In this document: positions 7,714 through 15,032 of the stretch, in pieces | How the letters are laid out: every line of letters begins with the position of its first letter | Position numbering within the stretch: the stretch's first letter is position 1 | DNA from: DAOSWM01 sp035380045 | GTDB lineage: Bacteria; Bacteroidota; Bacteroidia; Bacteroidales; Tenuifilaceae | DNA length: 44,949 nucleotides | Direction of reading: 5' to 3' | Assembly (NCBI GenBank): GCA_035380045.1 | Contig: DAOSWM010000022.1 | Location: 1-44,949, forward strand | Notes under the pieces: model-generated | The model's input: only the letters and a program-made list of their open reading frames with translations | Databases searched by the model: none | Told to the model about the DNA's origin: nothing | Translations under genes and position numbers: made by a program

Positions 7714-9108
7714 ATGTCTGAAAAGCAAAGGACCATTCAGAAAGAGGTAACAGTAAAAGGGAAAGGCCTTCACACGGGTGTTGATGTTCAGCTAACCATT
7801 TGTCCGGCTGAAGAAAACACAGGATTTGTTTTTCAACGCACCGATGTTGCTAGCCAACCCACCATTGAAGCCGTTGCCGATTATGTAGTTGACACTTCGC
7901 GTGGCACTACCCTTGAGCAAAACGGGGTTAAGGTTAGCACCGTTGAGCATGTTCTGGCAGCACTCATTGGGCTTGGCATTGACAATGCGCTCCTGAAGAT
8001 AAACGGACCCGAGGTTCCTATTATGGACGGCAGCTCCAAATTTTTTGTTGAAGCCATTAAAAAAGTAGGCGTTGTAAAACAAACCGCCGAGCGGGGTTTC
8101 TACGTTATTAAAGAGAAACTAGTATACTCCGACCCAACCAACGGAATTGAAATCGCTGCGTTTCCCGACGACTCATTCAGCGTTGATGTTCTAATAGACT
8201 ACAATTCAAGAGTGCTTGGGAATCAGTACGCACAGCTATCGAACTTTGGCGAATTTGAAGAGCAGGTTTCTCAATGCCGTACATTCGTATTCTTCCACGA
8301 GCTTGAAGTACTTCTAAAAAACAACCTTATTAAAGGAGGCGATCTTCAAAATGCCATTGTGATAATGGAGAACGAAGTTCCTCAGGAAGAGCTTGACAGG
8401 ATAGCTGATTTGTTTAACAAACCGAGGATTCACGTGAAACCCGAAGGAATTCTCAACAACATAGATCTTCACTTTACTAACGAACCCGCCCGCCATAAGC
8501 TACTTGACCTAATTGGAGATTTGGCCCTTGTGGGGAGAAGAATTAAGGGGAAAGTAATTGCTAAACGCCCTGGGCACTACGCAAACACAGAGTTCGCAAA
8601 GGTTATTCGTAAAATGGCTCGCAAGGAGGCCATGAAACCTAGCGTCCCCACATACGATATAAACCAGCCTCCATTGCTCAACATCCTTCAAATTCGTGAT
8701 ATATTACCTCACCGCCCGCCTTTCTTGCTTATTGACAAGATTCTTCACATGGATCACTCATCGGTTGTGGGCTTGAAGAATGTTACCATGAATGAGGATT
8801 TCTTTGTGGGACATTTCCCCAACGAACCCGTTATGCCCGGAGTGCTTCAGGTTGAAGCAATGGCTCAGGTTGGTGGAATCTTTGTTCTGAATACCGTTCC
8901 CGATCCAGAAAACTACATTACATACTTCCTGAAAATTGACAAAGTGAAATTTAAACGAAAAGTAATCCCCGGCGACACAATTATATTCCAGCTCCACCTT
9001 CTCGAACCAATACGCAGGGGTATTGCGAATATGTTTGGGCAAGCATTTGTGGGCGACCAGCTAGTTATGGAAGGTGAACTCTTGGCACAAATTACAAAAG
9101 TTAAGTAA
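7714..9108 (+). CDS. lpxC/fabZ: LpxC-FabZ fusion: UDP-3-O-acyl-GlcNAc deacetylase / 3-hydroxyacyl-ACP dehydratase
   Basis: This bifunctional protein joins the committed, zinc-dependent step of lipid A synthesis (LpxC) to the fatty-acid dehydratase FabZ, enzymes that compete for the hydroxyacyl-ACP pool. Residues 1-310 are LpxC, with zinc ligands H79 (STVEHVLAAL), H261 and D265 (RHKLLDLIGD). Residues about 320-464 are FabZ, with ILPHRPPFLLIDKI, catalytic H367 in GHFPNEPVMPGVLQ and E381 in QVEAMAQVGG. Both sets of active-site residues are intact. The 464-residue length equals LpxC plus FabZ with a short linker. The fusion is characteristic of Bacteroidota and Chlorobi. It ends 2 bp before lpxA, so the two are very likely translated together. 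Confidence 0.97.
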   Translation: MSEKQRTIQKEVTVKGKGLHTGVDVQLTICPAEENTGFVFQRTDVASQPTIEAVADYVVDTSRGTTLEQNGVKVSTVEHVLAALIGLGIDNALLKINGPEVPIMDGSSKFFVEAIKKVGVVKQTAERGFYVIKEKLVYSDPTNGIEIAAFPDDSFSVDVLIDYNSRVLGNQYAQLSNFGEFEEQVSQCRTFVFFHELEVLLKNNLIKGGDLQNAIVIMENEVPQEELDRIADLFNKPRIHVKPEGILNNIDLHFTNEPARHKLLDLIGDLALVGRRIKGKVIAKRPGHYANTEFAKVIRKMARKEAMKPSVPTYDINQPPLLNILQIRDILPHRPPFLLIDKILHMDHSSVVGLKNVTMNEDFFVGHFPNEPVMPGVLQVEAMAQVGGIFVLNTVPDPENYITYFLKIDKVKFKRKVIPGDTIIFQLHLLEPIRRGIANMFGQAFVGDQLVMEGELLAQITKVK

Positions 9109-9110
9109 GC

Positions 9111-9917
9111 ATGATACATCCCTTAGCATACATTCATCCAGACGCAAAGATTGGGGTAGATGTTGTGGTTGAACCCTTTGCATACATCGCCAAGGATGTT
9201 GTGATTGGTGATAGAACTTGGGTTGGCCCAAACTCAACTATACTTGATGGCGCAAGAATAGGGAAAAACTGTAAAATTTTCCCCAGCGCTGTAATCTCTG
9301 CTATCCCACAAGATTTGAAATTTAGAGGCGAGGTTACTTTTGCTGAAATTGGTGACAACACCGTACTTCGAGAATGCGTAACAGTAAACAGGGGAACCTC
9401 ATCTAAAGGAACCACAACTATCGGGAGCAACTGCCTGCTTATGGCATACGTTCATGTAGCCCACGACTGCATTATTGGGAACAACGTAATCCTTGGGAAT
9501 GCTGTTCAACTGGCTGGTGAGGTTGAAATTGAAGAGTTCGCCATTCTATCGGGAGGGTGCCTTGTTCACCAGTTTGAAAAAATTGGTGCGCATGTTATGA
9601 TTCAAGGTGGCTCGAAAATAAACAAGGATGTTCCACCCTACGCAAAGGCAGGAAGGGATCCTATCTGCTACGTTGGGCTTAACACAATAGGGTTACGACG
9701 CAGGAACTTTGACCCACAGAAGGTTGCCGAAATTCAGGAAATATACCGAACCCTTTACAACAGAGGTTTGAATGTTACTCAGGCAATTTTTGAAATTGAA
9801 AATAACCTCCCCCAATCGCTTGAGCGCGATCAAATTCTCAACTTCATTAAATCGTCAAAAAGAGGTATCATTCGAGGGGTAACCCCAGGAAACCACCCGA
9901 ACAATGAAGATGATTAA
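9111..9917 (+). CDS. lpxA: UDP-N-acetylglucosamine O-acyltransferase LpxA
   Basis: LpxA performs the first step of lipid A synthesis, moving a 3-hydroxyacyl chain from ACP to UDP-GlcNAc. The 268-residue protein is a left-handed beta-helix (hexapeptide repeats about 2-190) with the catalytic histidine at H118 in YVHVAHDCIIGNN. The QGGSKINKDVPPYAKAGRDP loop follows (about 166-185), then the helical C-terminal domain (VGLNTIGLRRRNF). The ATG lies 2 bp after the lpxC/fabZ stop. A terminator follows at 9940-9973, so lpxA is the last gene of the cluster. The length matches the usual 255-265 residues. Confidence 0.97.
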   Translation: MIHPLAYIHPDAKIGVDVVVEPFAYIAKDVVIGDRTWVGPNSTILDGARIGKNCKIFPSAVISAIPQDLKFRGEVTFAEIGDNTVLRECVTVNRGTSSKGTTTIGSNCLLMAYVHVAHDCIIGNNVILGNAVQLAGEVEIEEFAILSGGCLVHQFEKIGAHVMIQGGSKINKDVPPYAKAGRDPICYVGLNTIGLRRRNFDPQKVAEIQEIYRTLYNRGLNVTQAIFEIENNLPQSLERDQILNFIKSSKRGIIRGVTPGNHPNNEDD

Positions 9918-9939
9918 CTCTCCTCAAATATATTATTTT

Positions 9940-9973
9940 AAGGGGCAAGCGGTACTGCTTGCCCCTTTTTTTA
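9940..9973 (+). terminator. Rho-independent terminator after lpxA
   Basis: A 10-bp GC-rich stem (9941-9950 with 9957-9966) has a 6-nt loop and is followed by seven or more T residues. It is 23 bp past the lpxA stop and marks the end of the lpx cluster. Confidence 0.88.
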
Positions 9974-10050
9974 TAAAAAAACAGGGAAAAACTGTAACGT
10001 ACCGAATGGAAACTTTGTCTAAAAAATGAAAACCAATTAATTTTACCATT

Positions 10051-10410
10051 ATGGAAGGAGGAGAAGTTTTTATTGCAGCCATTGCAATAATTTTTAGTCA
10101 CAGCCTAGTTTTTGGCGTTTTCTACTTCATTTTCAGGCAGCGTCATCGTGAACGCATGACAATGATTGAACGAGGAGTAGACCCGTCAATTTTTATCCGC
10201 AAGCCAACGGGTAACGCATCAACAGCATTAAAGTACGGCTTGTTTATTACTGGAATAGCGCTAGGGATTTTTGCTGGTTCACTGCTCGACCTTTACTCTC
10301 AAATTGAAGATGGTGCAGCATACATCAGCATGATTTTCCTATTTGGAGGGCTTGGCCTTTTAGCTTTCTACATAATTGAGAGAAAGAATGCCAAACGAAA
10401 CGCAGAGTAA
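10051..10410 (+). CDS. Small membrane protein, DUF6249-like
   Basis: The 119-residue protein has three predicted membrane segments (about 8-28, 61-81 and 89-110). Between the first two lies a basic cytoplasmic stretch containing RHRERMTMIERGVDPSIF. That ERMTMIERGVDP pattern is what I recognise from DUF6249 proteins, which often sit beside ECF sigma factor genes in Bacteroidota. No catalytic residues are apparent and the function is unknown. The 3' end overlaps the sigma factor gene by 23 bp, so the two are probably translated together, which suggests a role in the same response. The start has a purine-rich upstream region but no clear consensus promoter. Confidence 0.75.
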   Translation: MEGGEVFIAAIAIIFSHSLVFGVFYFIFRQRHRERMTMIERGVDPSIFIRKPTGNASTALKYGLFITGIALGIFAGSLLDLYSQIEDGAAYISMIFLFGGLGLLAFYIIERKNAKRNAE

Positions 10411-10966
10411 TTATCCTACTGAAGAACTAGTTAGGTTAGCGAAAGAGAACCATTCCAATGCCATAGTCCAAATTGTTAACCGGCATAAAGGAATGGTTTT
10501 CAACCTCGCATACCGAATTCTTGGAAACTATCACGATGCCCAGGAAGCATCGCAAGACACCTTTGTAAAGGCTTTTCGGAATATAAATGGTTTTAGGGCC
10601 GACTGCCTGTTTTCGAGCTGGCTTTATAAAATATGTTACAATACCTGTATCACCTATAAAAAAAGAAATTTGCCGGCGGTAGAGCTCAACGAGAGAATTG
10701 TGCATGAAAAGATGCAGCCGCAGCAACCCGTTTTCCTTTCTGAACATTCCGACAGGAAAATATACCTTAATCAAGCGTTAGAAAGTTTACCCAGCGATGA
10801 TGCCGTAATAGTATCGCTCTTCTACATTGAAGAAATGCCAACTTCAGAAATTGCATCCATAGTGGGGCTAACCGAAACGAATGTTAGAGTAAAACTACAT
10901 CGGGCCAGAAAGATGCTAAAGGAAAAACTAGTGCACTTACTCCAACACGAAGCAGCAAACTTATAA
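10388..10966 (+). CDS. RNA polymerase ECF sigma factor (sigma-70 family)
   Basis: This is an alternative sigma factor of the ECF type, directing RNA polymerase to a regulon that cannot be read from the sequence. It shows region 2 (about residues 20-90), including NRHKGMVFNLAYRILGNY, the DAQEASQDTFVKAFRNI core and FSSWLYKICYNTC. A linker follows, then region 4 (about 125-180) with SEIASIVGLTETNVRVKLHR as the helix-turn-helix. I take the ATG at 10388, preceded by GAGAGAAAG; an in-frame TTG at 10376 would add four residues. It overlaps the upstream membrane-protein gene by 23 bp and precedes a membrane protein that may be its anti-sigma factor. Confidence 0.93.
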   Translation: MPNETQSNYPTEELVRLAKENHSNAIVQIVNRHKGMVFNLAYRILGNYHDAQEASQDTFVKAFRNINGFRADCLFSSWLYKICYNTCITYKKRNLPAVELNERIVHEKMQPQQPVFLSEHSDRKIYLNQALESLPSDDAVIVSLFYIEEMPTSEIASIVGLTETNVRVKLHRARKMLKEKLVHLLQHEAANL

Positions 10967-10977
10967 CTCACAACACC

Positions 10978-11379
10978 ATGAATATTGAAGATACAAATAT
11001 GGAGATTAATGATGCCGAGTTTGATAGATGGCTTGGCAGGGAGCTTAATGAGAGCATGGTTGAACCCCCTGAACATTTCACAGAAATTGTAATGGCGGCC
11101 ATTGAAAAGCCCCCCCTGAATGGGAGTATTGATACCTTTTGGGTGGTTATTCTTATATCGATATCGCTAACTATGACAGCCCTTGTTGGGGTAATTTACC
11201 TTTTCCCTTCGGAACTTTTTCAGCACGTAAATATTTCAAGTTTTCTAACAGTCAGCAATAGTGGCATAAAGAACATCGTTCAGTACGGAACATTACTTTT
11301 GCTTGGTGTAGCCGTTTTTTATGTTATCGATAATTTTCTTGAGCATCGTTTTAGGTGTAGGAAACCTATCCCATTATAA
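10978..11379 (+). CDS. Membrane protein, candidate anti-sigma partner of the ECF factor
   Basis: The 133-residue protein has a soluble acidic N-terminus (about 1-50, ending PPEHFTEIVMAAIEKPP) and two membrane segments (about 57-78 and 101-122). It begins 11 bp after the sigma factor stop, so it is almost surely in the same operon. A short cytoplasmic domain followed by membrane helices, directly after an ECF gene, is the usual plan of an anti-sigma factor. I see no ZAS zinc motif (HxxxCxxC), so this role is inferred from context only. It converges on the PstS-like gene with just 4 bp between stop codons and no visible terminator. Confidence 0.65.
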   Translation: MNIEDTNMEINDAEFDRWLGRELNESMVEPPEHFTEIVMAAIEKPPLNGSIDTFWVVILISISLTMTALVGVIYLFPSELFQHVNISSFLTVSNSGIKNIVQYGTLLLLGVAVFYVIDNFLEHRFRCRKPIPL

Positions 11380-11383
11380 AACC

Positions 11384-12361
11384 TCAACTTAATCCTTTCA
11401 TCTGCTTTTCCCCAACATCCGGAGAAATCTCAACATACCCCAGTTCCCTAACAATTTCTTGTCCATCGGAAAAAATGAATTTTAAAAATTCAACAACCAG
11501 TTTCCTGTCGGGCTTCCCTTTTGAAATGAAGTACAATTCTCTGGCAGGGGGTGAAGTGATTATCCCATTTTTAATTGCTTCAAGCACATTGTTAAGTGAG
11601 CCATAAAATAACTCCTGCTCATCGAGTTTCCCATTCCCATTAAAATCGACAGGAACAATGCACAACCCCTCAGCAACCTTCCTGGTTTTAAAGTCGAACA
11701 CGTAGGCCAGGTTATTATAACCAAAACCAAAAGTGTCAGTCCTTAGCGCATTTGCAACCCCTTGGTCGCCAAATACTTTTTCGCCCAGCAAATCATCCTG
11801 CTGAACTCCAAGGTACCTAGCCCAAACTCTACCTGCCCCACAAGCATCTGAACGTGTGTAAATGTTCAACCTATGCTCCGACTCCACCTGAAGAATCTCA
11901 CTCCAACTTGTATACTCCCCAGTAACAAAAATCTTTCTGAATGAAAGTGAATCAATCCCTTTTCCCCTAATCAAATCAAGATATGGATTTGCTCCAGATA
12001 CAGTAGGTAGAACCGCATCTTTTGCAACAAGAATACTATACAGGCCATCACGCATTTCATCTGAAAGGTTACTGGAGAACATCGCTAAATCGACCTTCTG
12101 GGTGAGTAAATCGTTTATCCCTTTTTCTGTCCCCCCTGCCGAGATATCAAAGTGTACCTTTGGATGAATCTTCATAAACTCCTCAGCCCAACGAACCGTT
12201 AGTGGGTAGAGCGCAAACGCTCCAGAAATTGAAATATTCCCTTCAAACTCTTGCTCTGTTTCAATCCTGTTGCCTTTGGTATCGCAACCAAGAACAAAAG
12301 CTGCAAGAATGAATGCAATAAAAAGTTGCCTTAACGGCGCAACCCAAGATGTGGCGTTCAT
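11384..12361 (-). CDS. PstS-like phosphate-binding lipoprotein (orphan)
   Basis: This is a periplasmic substrate-binding protein of the PstS/SBP type, which binds phosphate or a similar oxyanion. From the ATG at 12361 it has 325 residues, with a lipoprotein signal ending in the lipobox VLGC and then SGAFALYPLTVRWAEEF and DISAGGTEKGINDL, the anion-binding motifs of PstS. A DFNGNGKLDEQE segment looks like an EF-hand calcium loop, a feature I recall from Bacteroidota PstS relatives. A start further upstream would overlap the preceding gene and hide the signal peptide, so I reject it. No pstCAB or phoU is nearby. It lies 16 bp after the HU/SPOR gene and is probably co-transcribed with it. It could act as a sensor or surface binder instead of a transporter part. 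Confidence 0.8.
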   Translation of the reverse strand: MNATSWVAPLRQLFIAFILAAFVLGCDTKGNRIETEQEFEGNISISGAFALYPLTVRWAEEFMKIHPKVHFDISAGGTEKGINDLLTQKVDLAMFSSNLSDEMRDGLYSILVAKDAVLPTVSGANPYLDLIRGKGIDSLSFRKIFVTGEYTSWSEILQVESEHRLNIYTRSDACGAGRVWARYLGVQQDDLLGEKVFGDQGVANALRTDTFGFGYNNLAYVFDFKTRKVAEGLCIVPVDFNGNGKLDEQELFYGSLNNVLEAIKNGIITSPPARELYFISKGKPDRKLVVEFLKFIFSDGQEIVRELGYVEISPDVGEKQMKGLS

Positions 12362-12377
12362 TTTTGAGTTCAACAAA

Positions 12378-13370
12378 TTAGTATCCAAGAAGCCAATAGG
12401 AACTACTAGGGTTTTGAAGTCGAATACGTTCAAGTTCTTTTAAGGCTACGTTTCGGTCTGAGAATTTAACCAAAGCAACCCGGTACCTACCATCTCCATG
12501 AATAATTTCTGGGCGAAAGCCCTTTGATAAAAGTTGATTATAGTGTTTTTCTGCATTCTCCATGCTTGCATAGCTTCCAGAGATGATGTAATAATTTTCA
12601 TGTCCTGCACTTTCCTTCTCTTGGTAGAAAAGGGCTTGCTTTTTATTGCTCTTTGTTTGTACCGATTGCGCCACAGGATCCTCGTCGGAAGTTACTCCTT
12701 TCTGCTGGGCCGCATTGTTTTCATTGTTGGTATAGGCATCATGGGGAGTAATTATCTTCTCCTCAGGTTCTGTATTCGTAATACTTATTGGGCTGTGCTT
12801 GGGATTTTTGTCATTCACTACAAAGAAATCAGCAAAGAAAATGAATGCAACAGACAAAAATAATCCAACAATGACCACTGCGGCAATAATTCCGTATCCC
12901 AACTTTACTTTACTTCTGTTTAAAAACTTCACATTCTCCTTATTTTGCACAGAGACTTTTCCCTTCAATGTTAGGGTTTGTAGTCCGTATGTTGAAGAGG
13001 CGAGAAGTTGCTCTTCAACCTGTGTGAAAATAACACTGCCCTTCTCGTCCTTCGATAGCTCACCAAGGTTGTCGAAAACAATTTTATTGCCCCCATTGAG
13101 GGAGGTTTTCACCCCCTCAACAAAACTATTGGCCAGCTCGGCAGCATCATCGGGCGTAAGCCCGAATTTTTCCTGAAGGTACCTTTCCAGCGCCTCATCG
13201 TTAAAGCGTCTAGATGTGTCGAAAATTACGGACTGAATTGGGGGCATGTACCTATCGCCACTGGGCGACAACCTGGCAGGAGTGTAGGTACAAACGAAAC
13301 TTCCCAACCCGGGTATGCTGGCAAAATTATTTTTCCAAAGGATTTCTTTGAATACACTTTTCAATTCCAA
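12378..13370 (-). CDS. HU-CCDC81 and SPOR domain membrane protein
   Basis: The N-terminal half (about residues 1-135) resembles the paired HU-CCDC81 bacterial domains, with SIPGLGSFVCTYTPARLSPS as the diagnostic strand region. A single membrane helix follows (YGIIAAVVIVGLFLSVAFIF, about 165-185). A disordered linker leads to a C-terminal SPOR domain (about 255-330, YYIISGSYASMENAEKHYNQ), which in other proteins binds septal peptidoglycan lacking stem peptides. The layout puts a DNA-binding-like module in the cytoplasm and a wall-binding module in the periplasm. I chose the TTG at 13370 because it gives the family's usual spacing to the PGxGSF motif. A TTG at 13394 would overlap a -7 promoter element. 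The PstS-like gene follows. Confidence 0.85.
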   Translation of the reverse strand: MELKSVFKEILWKNNFASIPGLGSFVCTYTPARLSPSGDRYMPPIQSVIFDTSRRFNDEALERYLQEKFGLTPDDAAELANSFVEGVKTSLNGGNKIVFDNLGELSKDEKGSVIFTQVEEQLLASSTYGLQTLTLKGKVSVQNKENVKFLNRSKVKLGYGIIAAVVIVGLFLSVAFIFFADFFVVNDKNPKHSPISITNTEPEEKIITPHDAYTNNENNAAQQKGVTSDEDPVAQSVQTKSNKKQALFYQEKESAGHENYYIISGSYASMENAEKHYNQLLSKGFRPEIIHGDGRYRVALVKFSDRNVALKELERIRLQNPSSSYWLLGY

Positions 13371-13391
13371 GGCATCTGATTTTAGTAAAAG

Positions 13392-13399
13392 CAAAAATA
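13392..13399 (-). promoter_or_regulatory. Possible -7 element of the HU/SPOR gene
   Basis: TATTTTTG on the minus strand matches TAnnTTTG and lies 21 bp upstream of the chosen TTG start at 13370. The nearest TTTG is about 25 bp upstream, longer than the usual spacer, so confidence is limited. Confidence 0.35.
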
Positions 13400-13482
13400 T
13401 GTAAAAAAATCAGGGAAATCAATGCAAAAAATGGAATAAATAGTTAATCCCATGGGTAATAAGGGGCATTTACAAACATTGT

Positions 13483-13514
13483 TTTGCGAAATTAAAAAGA
13501 TGGTTTTACTTTTA
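13483..13514 (+). promoter_or_regulatory. Promoter of waaA
   Basis: A -33 TTTG (13483-13486), a 20-bp spacer and TACTTTTA (13507-13514) match TAnnTTTG except for the last base. The start would be about 13 nt before the waaA ATG. Confidence 0.45.
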
Positions 13515-13533
13515 CATCAAAAATAATTATAGG

Positions 13534-14778
13534 ATGGTATTCCTTTACAACCTGGCAATCAGGCTATACTATTTACTTGTTGTGGTAGCCTCCAACTTCA
13601 ACGCAAAAGCAAAACTTTGGGTACAAGGACGTGAAGATTGGGATGAGAACCTCAGCTCGATGATTAGCCCTAACTTTCCAACGGCATGGTTTCACTGTGC
13701 TTCCTTGGGTGAGTTTGAGCAGGGAAGGCCATTGATTGAAGCATACCGCAATCACTACCCCGGGCACAAAATACTGCTTACGTTCTTCTCCCCTTCTGGC
13801 TACGAAGTAAGAAAAAATTACAAGGGGGCTGACTACGTATGCTATCTCCCTCTGGATACAAAGAAGAATGCGACACGATTCATCTCCATAGTTCGGCCAG
13901 CTGTTGCTGTGTTTATCAAGTACGAGTTTTGGCACCATTACCTAAACCAGCTAAACCGAAACGAGATTCCTACCTACGTAGTTTCAGCAATTTTTCGACC
14001 CTCACAGGTTTTCTTTAAGTGGTACGGGGTTTGGTATCGAAAGTTTTTAAAGAACTTCAACCACATTTTTGTTCAGAACCGCCAATCGTTGGTTCTTCTT
14101 CAAACAATTGGGCTCGATAATGCAACTGAAGCAGGCGACACACGTTTTGACCGTGTATACGAGGCTGCTGAAAATGCCCTTGGTTTGCCCTTGCTTGAGG
14201 AGTTCTCAAAGAACTCAACCGTACTAGTTGCCGGAAGTACTTGGCCTAAGGATGAAGAAATTATTGCATCGTACTTAAGAAAAAATCCCGGGAAAATAAA
14301 GCTAATAATTGCCCCGCACGAAATTGATTTGCAACGAATTAACCGTTTCATTAGTAGTCTAAACGTTCCTACCTTACGATTTACCCAACCATCTGCAATT
14401 GACTCGGCTGAGGCTCAAGTTGTTGTAATTGACACCATTGGTGTTTTAGCTTCTGCATACCGCTACGGAACCATTGCCTATATTGGAGGCGGGTTTGGCG
14501 CAGGCATTCATAACACCCTGGAGGCAGCAACTTTTGGTATGCCAATCCTTTTTGGCCCCAACTACAACAAGTTTCGCGAAGCGGTTGAACTTATCAAGCA
14601 AAACGCGGCATTCTCCATTTCCAACGAACAGGCATTCACCACCACAATTAACACGCTACTCTCCGCTCCCGATACAATAGAGCAAGCATCGATGGTTACT
14701 AAAAAATATGTGCTTGCAAATGTTGGAGCCACCAATAAAATTCTTTCAGCAATAGGCCCACGAATAAGAGTGAGGTAA
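13534..14778 (+). CDS. waaA: 3-deoxy-D-manno-octulosonic acid (Kdo) transferase
   Basis: WaaA transfers Kdo from CMP-Kdo to the lipid A precursor at the inner membrane, linking lipid A to the core. The 414-residue protein has an N-terminal membrane anchor (about 4-20) and the GT30 domain. The CASLGEFEQGRP motif places the catalytic base at E60. The C-terminal nucleotide-binding half includes VLVAGSTWPKDEE (about 231-243) and YIGGGFGAGIHNTLEAATFG (about 318-337), both typical of the family. Length is close to the usual 420. It stands alone with its own promoter, a few kilobases from the lpx genes whose product it uses. Whether it adds one or more Kdo residues cannot be told. Confidence 0.95.
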   Translation: MVFLYNLAIRLYYLLVVVASNFNAKAKLWVQGREDWDENLSSMISPNFPTAWFHCASLGEFEQGRPLIEAYRNHYPGHKILLTFFSPSGYEVRKNYKGADYVCYLPLDTKKNATRFISIVRPAVAVFIKYEFWHHYLNQLNRNEIPTYVVSAIFRPSQVFFKWYGVWYRKFLKNFNHIFVQNRQSLVLLQTIGLDNATEAGDTRFDRVYEAAENALGLPLLEEFSKNSTVLVAGSTWPKDEEIIASYLRKNPGKIKLIIAPHEIDLQRINRFISSLNVPTLRFTQPSAIDSAEAQVVVIDTIGVLASAYRYGTIAYIGGGFGAGIHNTLEAATFGMPILFGPNYNKFREAVELIKQNAAFSISNEQAFTTTINTLLSAPDTIEQASMVTKKYVLANVGATNKILSAIGPRIRVR

Positions 14779-15032
14779 CTTTGGGCTTCTACTCCAAAAC
14801 AAATTTACTAACGGATTGTTCCACAAATTGATTTGCTTTTGCACACAATTTTGAGGAGTTTATACATTGAAGTATCAATTTTTTTTCTTTACTTCACAAG
14901 CATATAAAGTACATTGGAAGGAGTGTCATTTATTTTAAATAACAATTTGATAATCTTAACCTAAAGAATTAATTACCAAAGAACAATATTTTAGTACACC
15001 TTTTTTGGATACCTAACCTAAAATTCAAATCT

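Noticed and set aside
11640..11680. Dockerin-type cohesin-binding module in the PstS-like protein
   Set aside because: Only a single EF-hand-like loop is present, inside the binding-protein fold; dockerins need a paired repeat.
12359..12433. Upstream start for the PstS-like protein
   Set aside because: It would overlap the HU/SPOR gene and bury the lipoprotein signal peptide; the ATG at 12361 leads directly into it.
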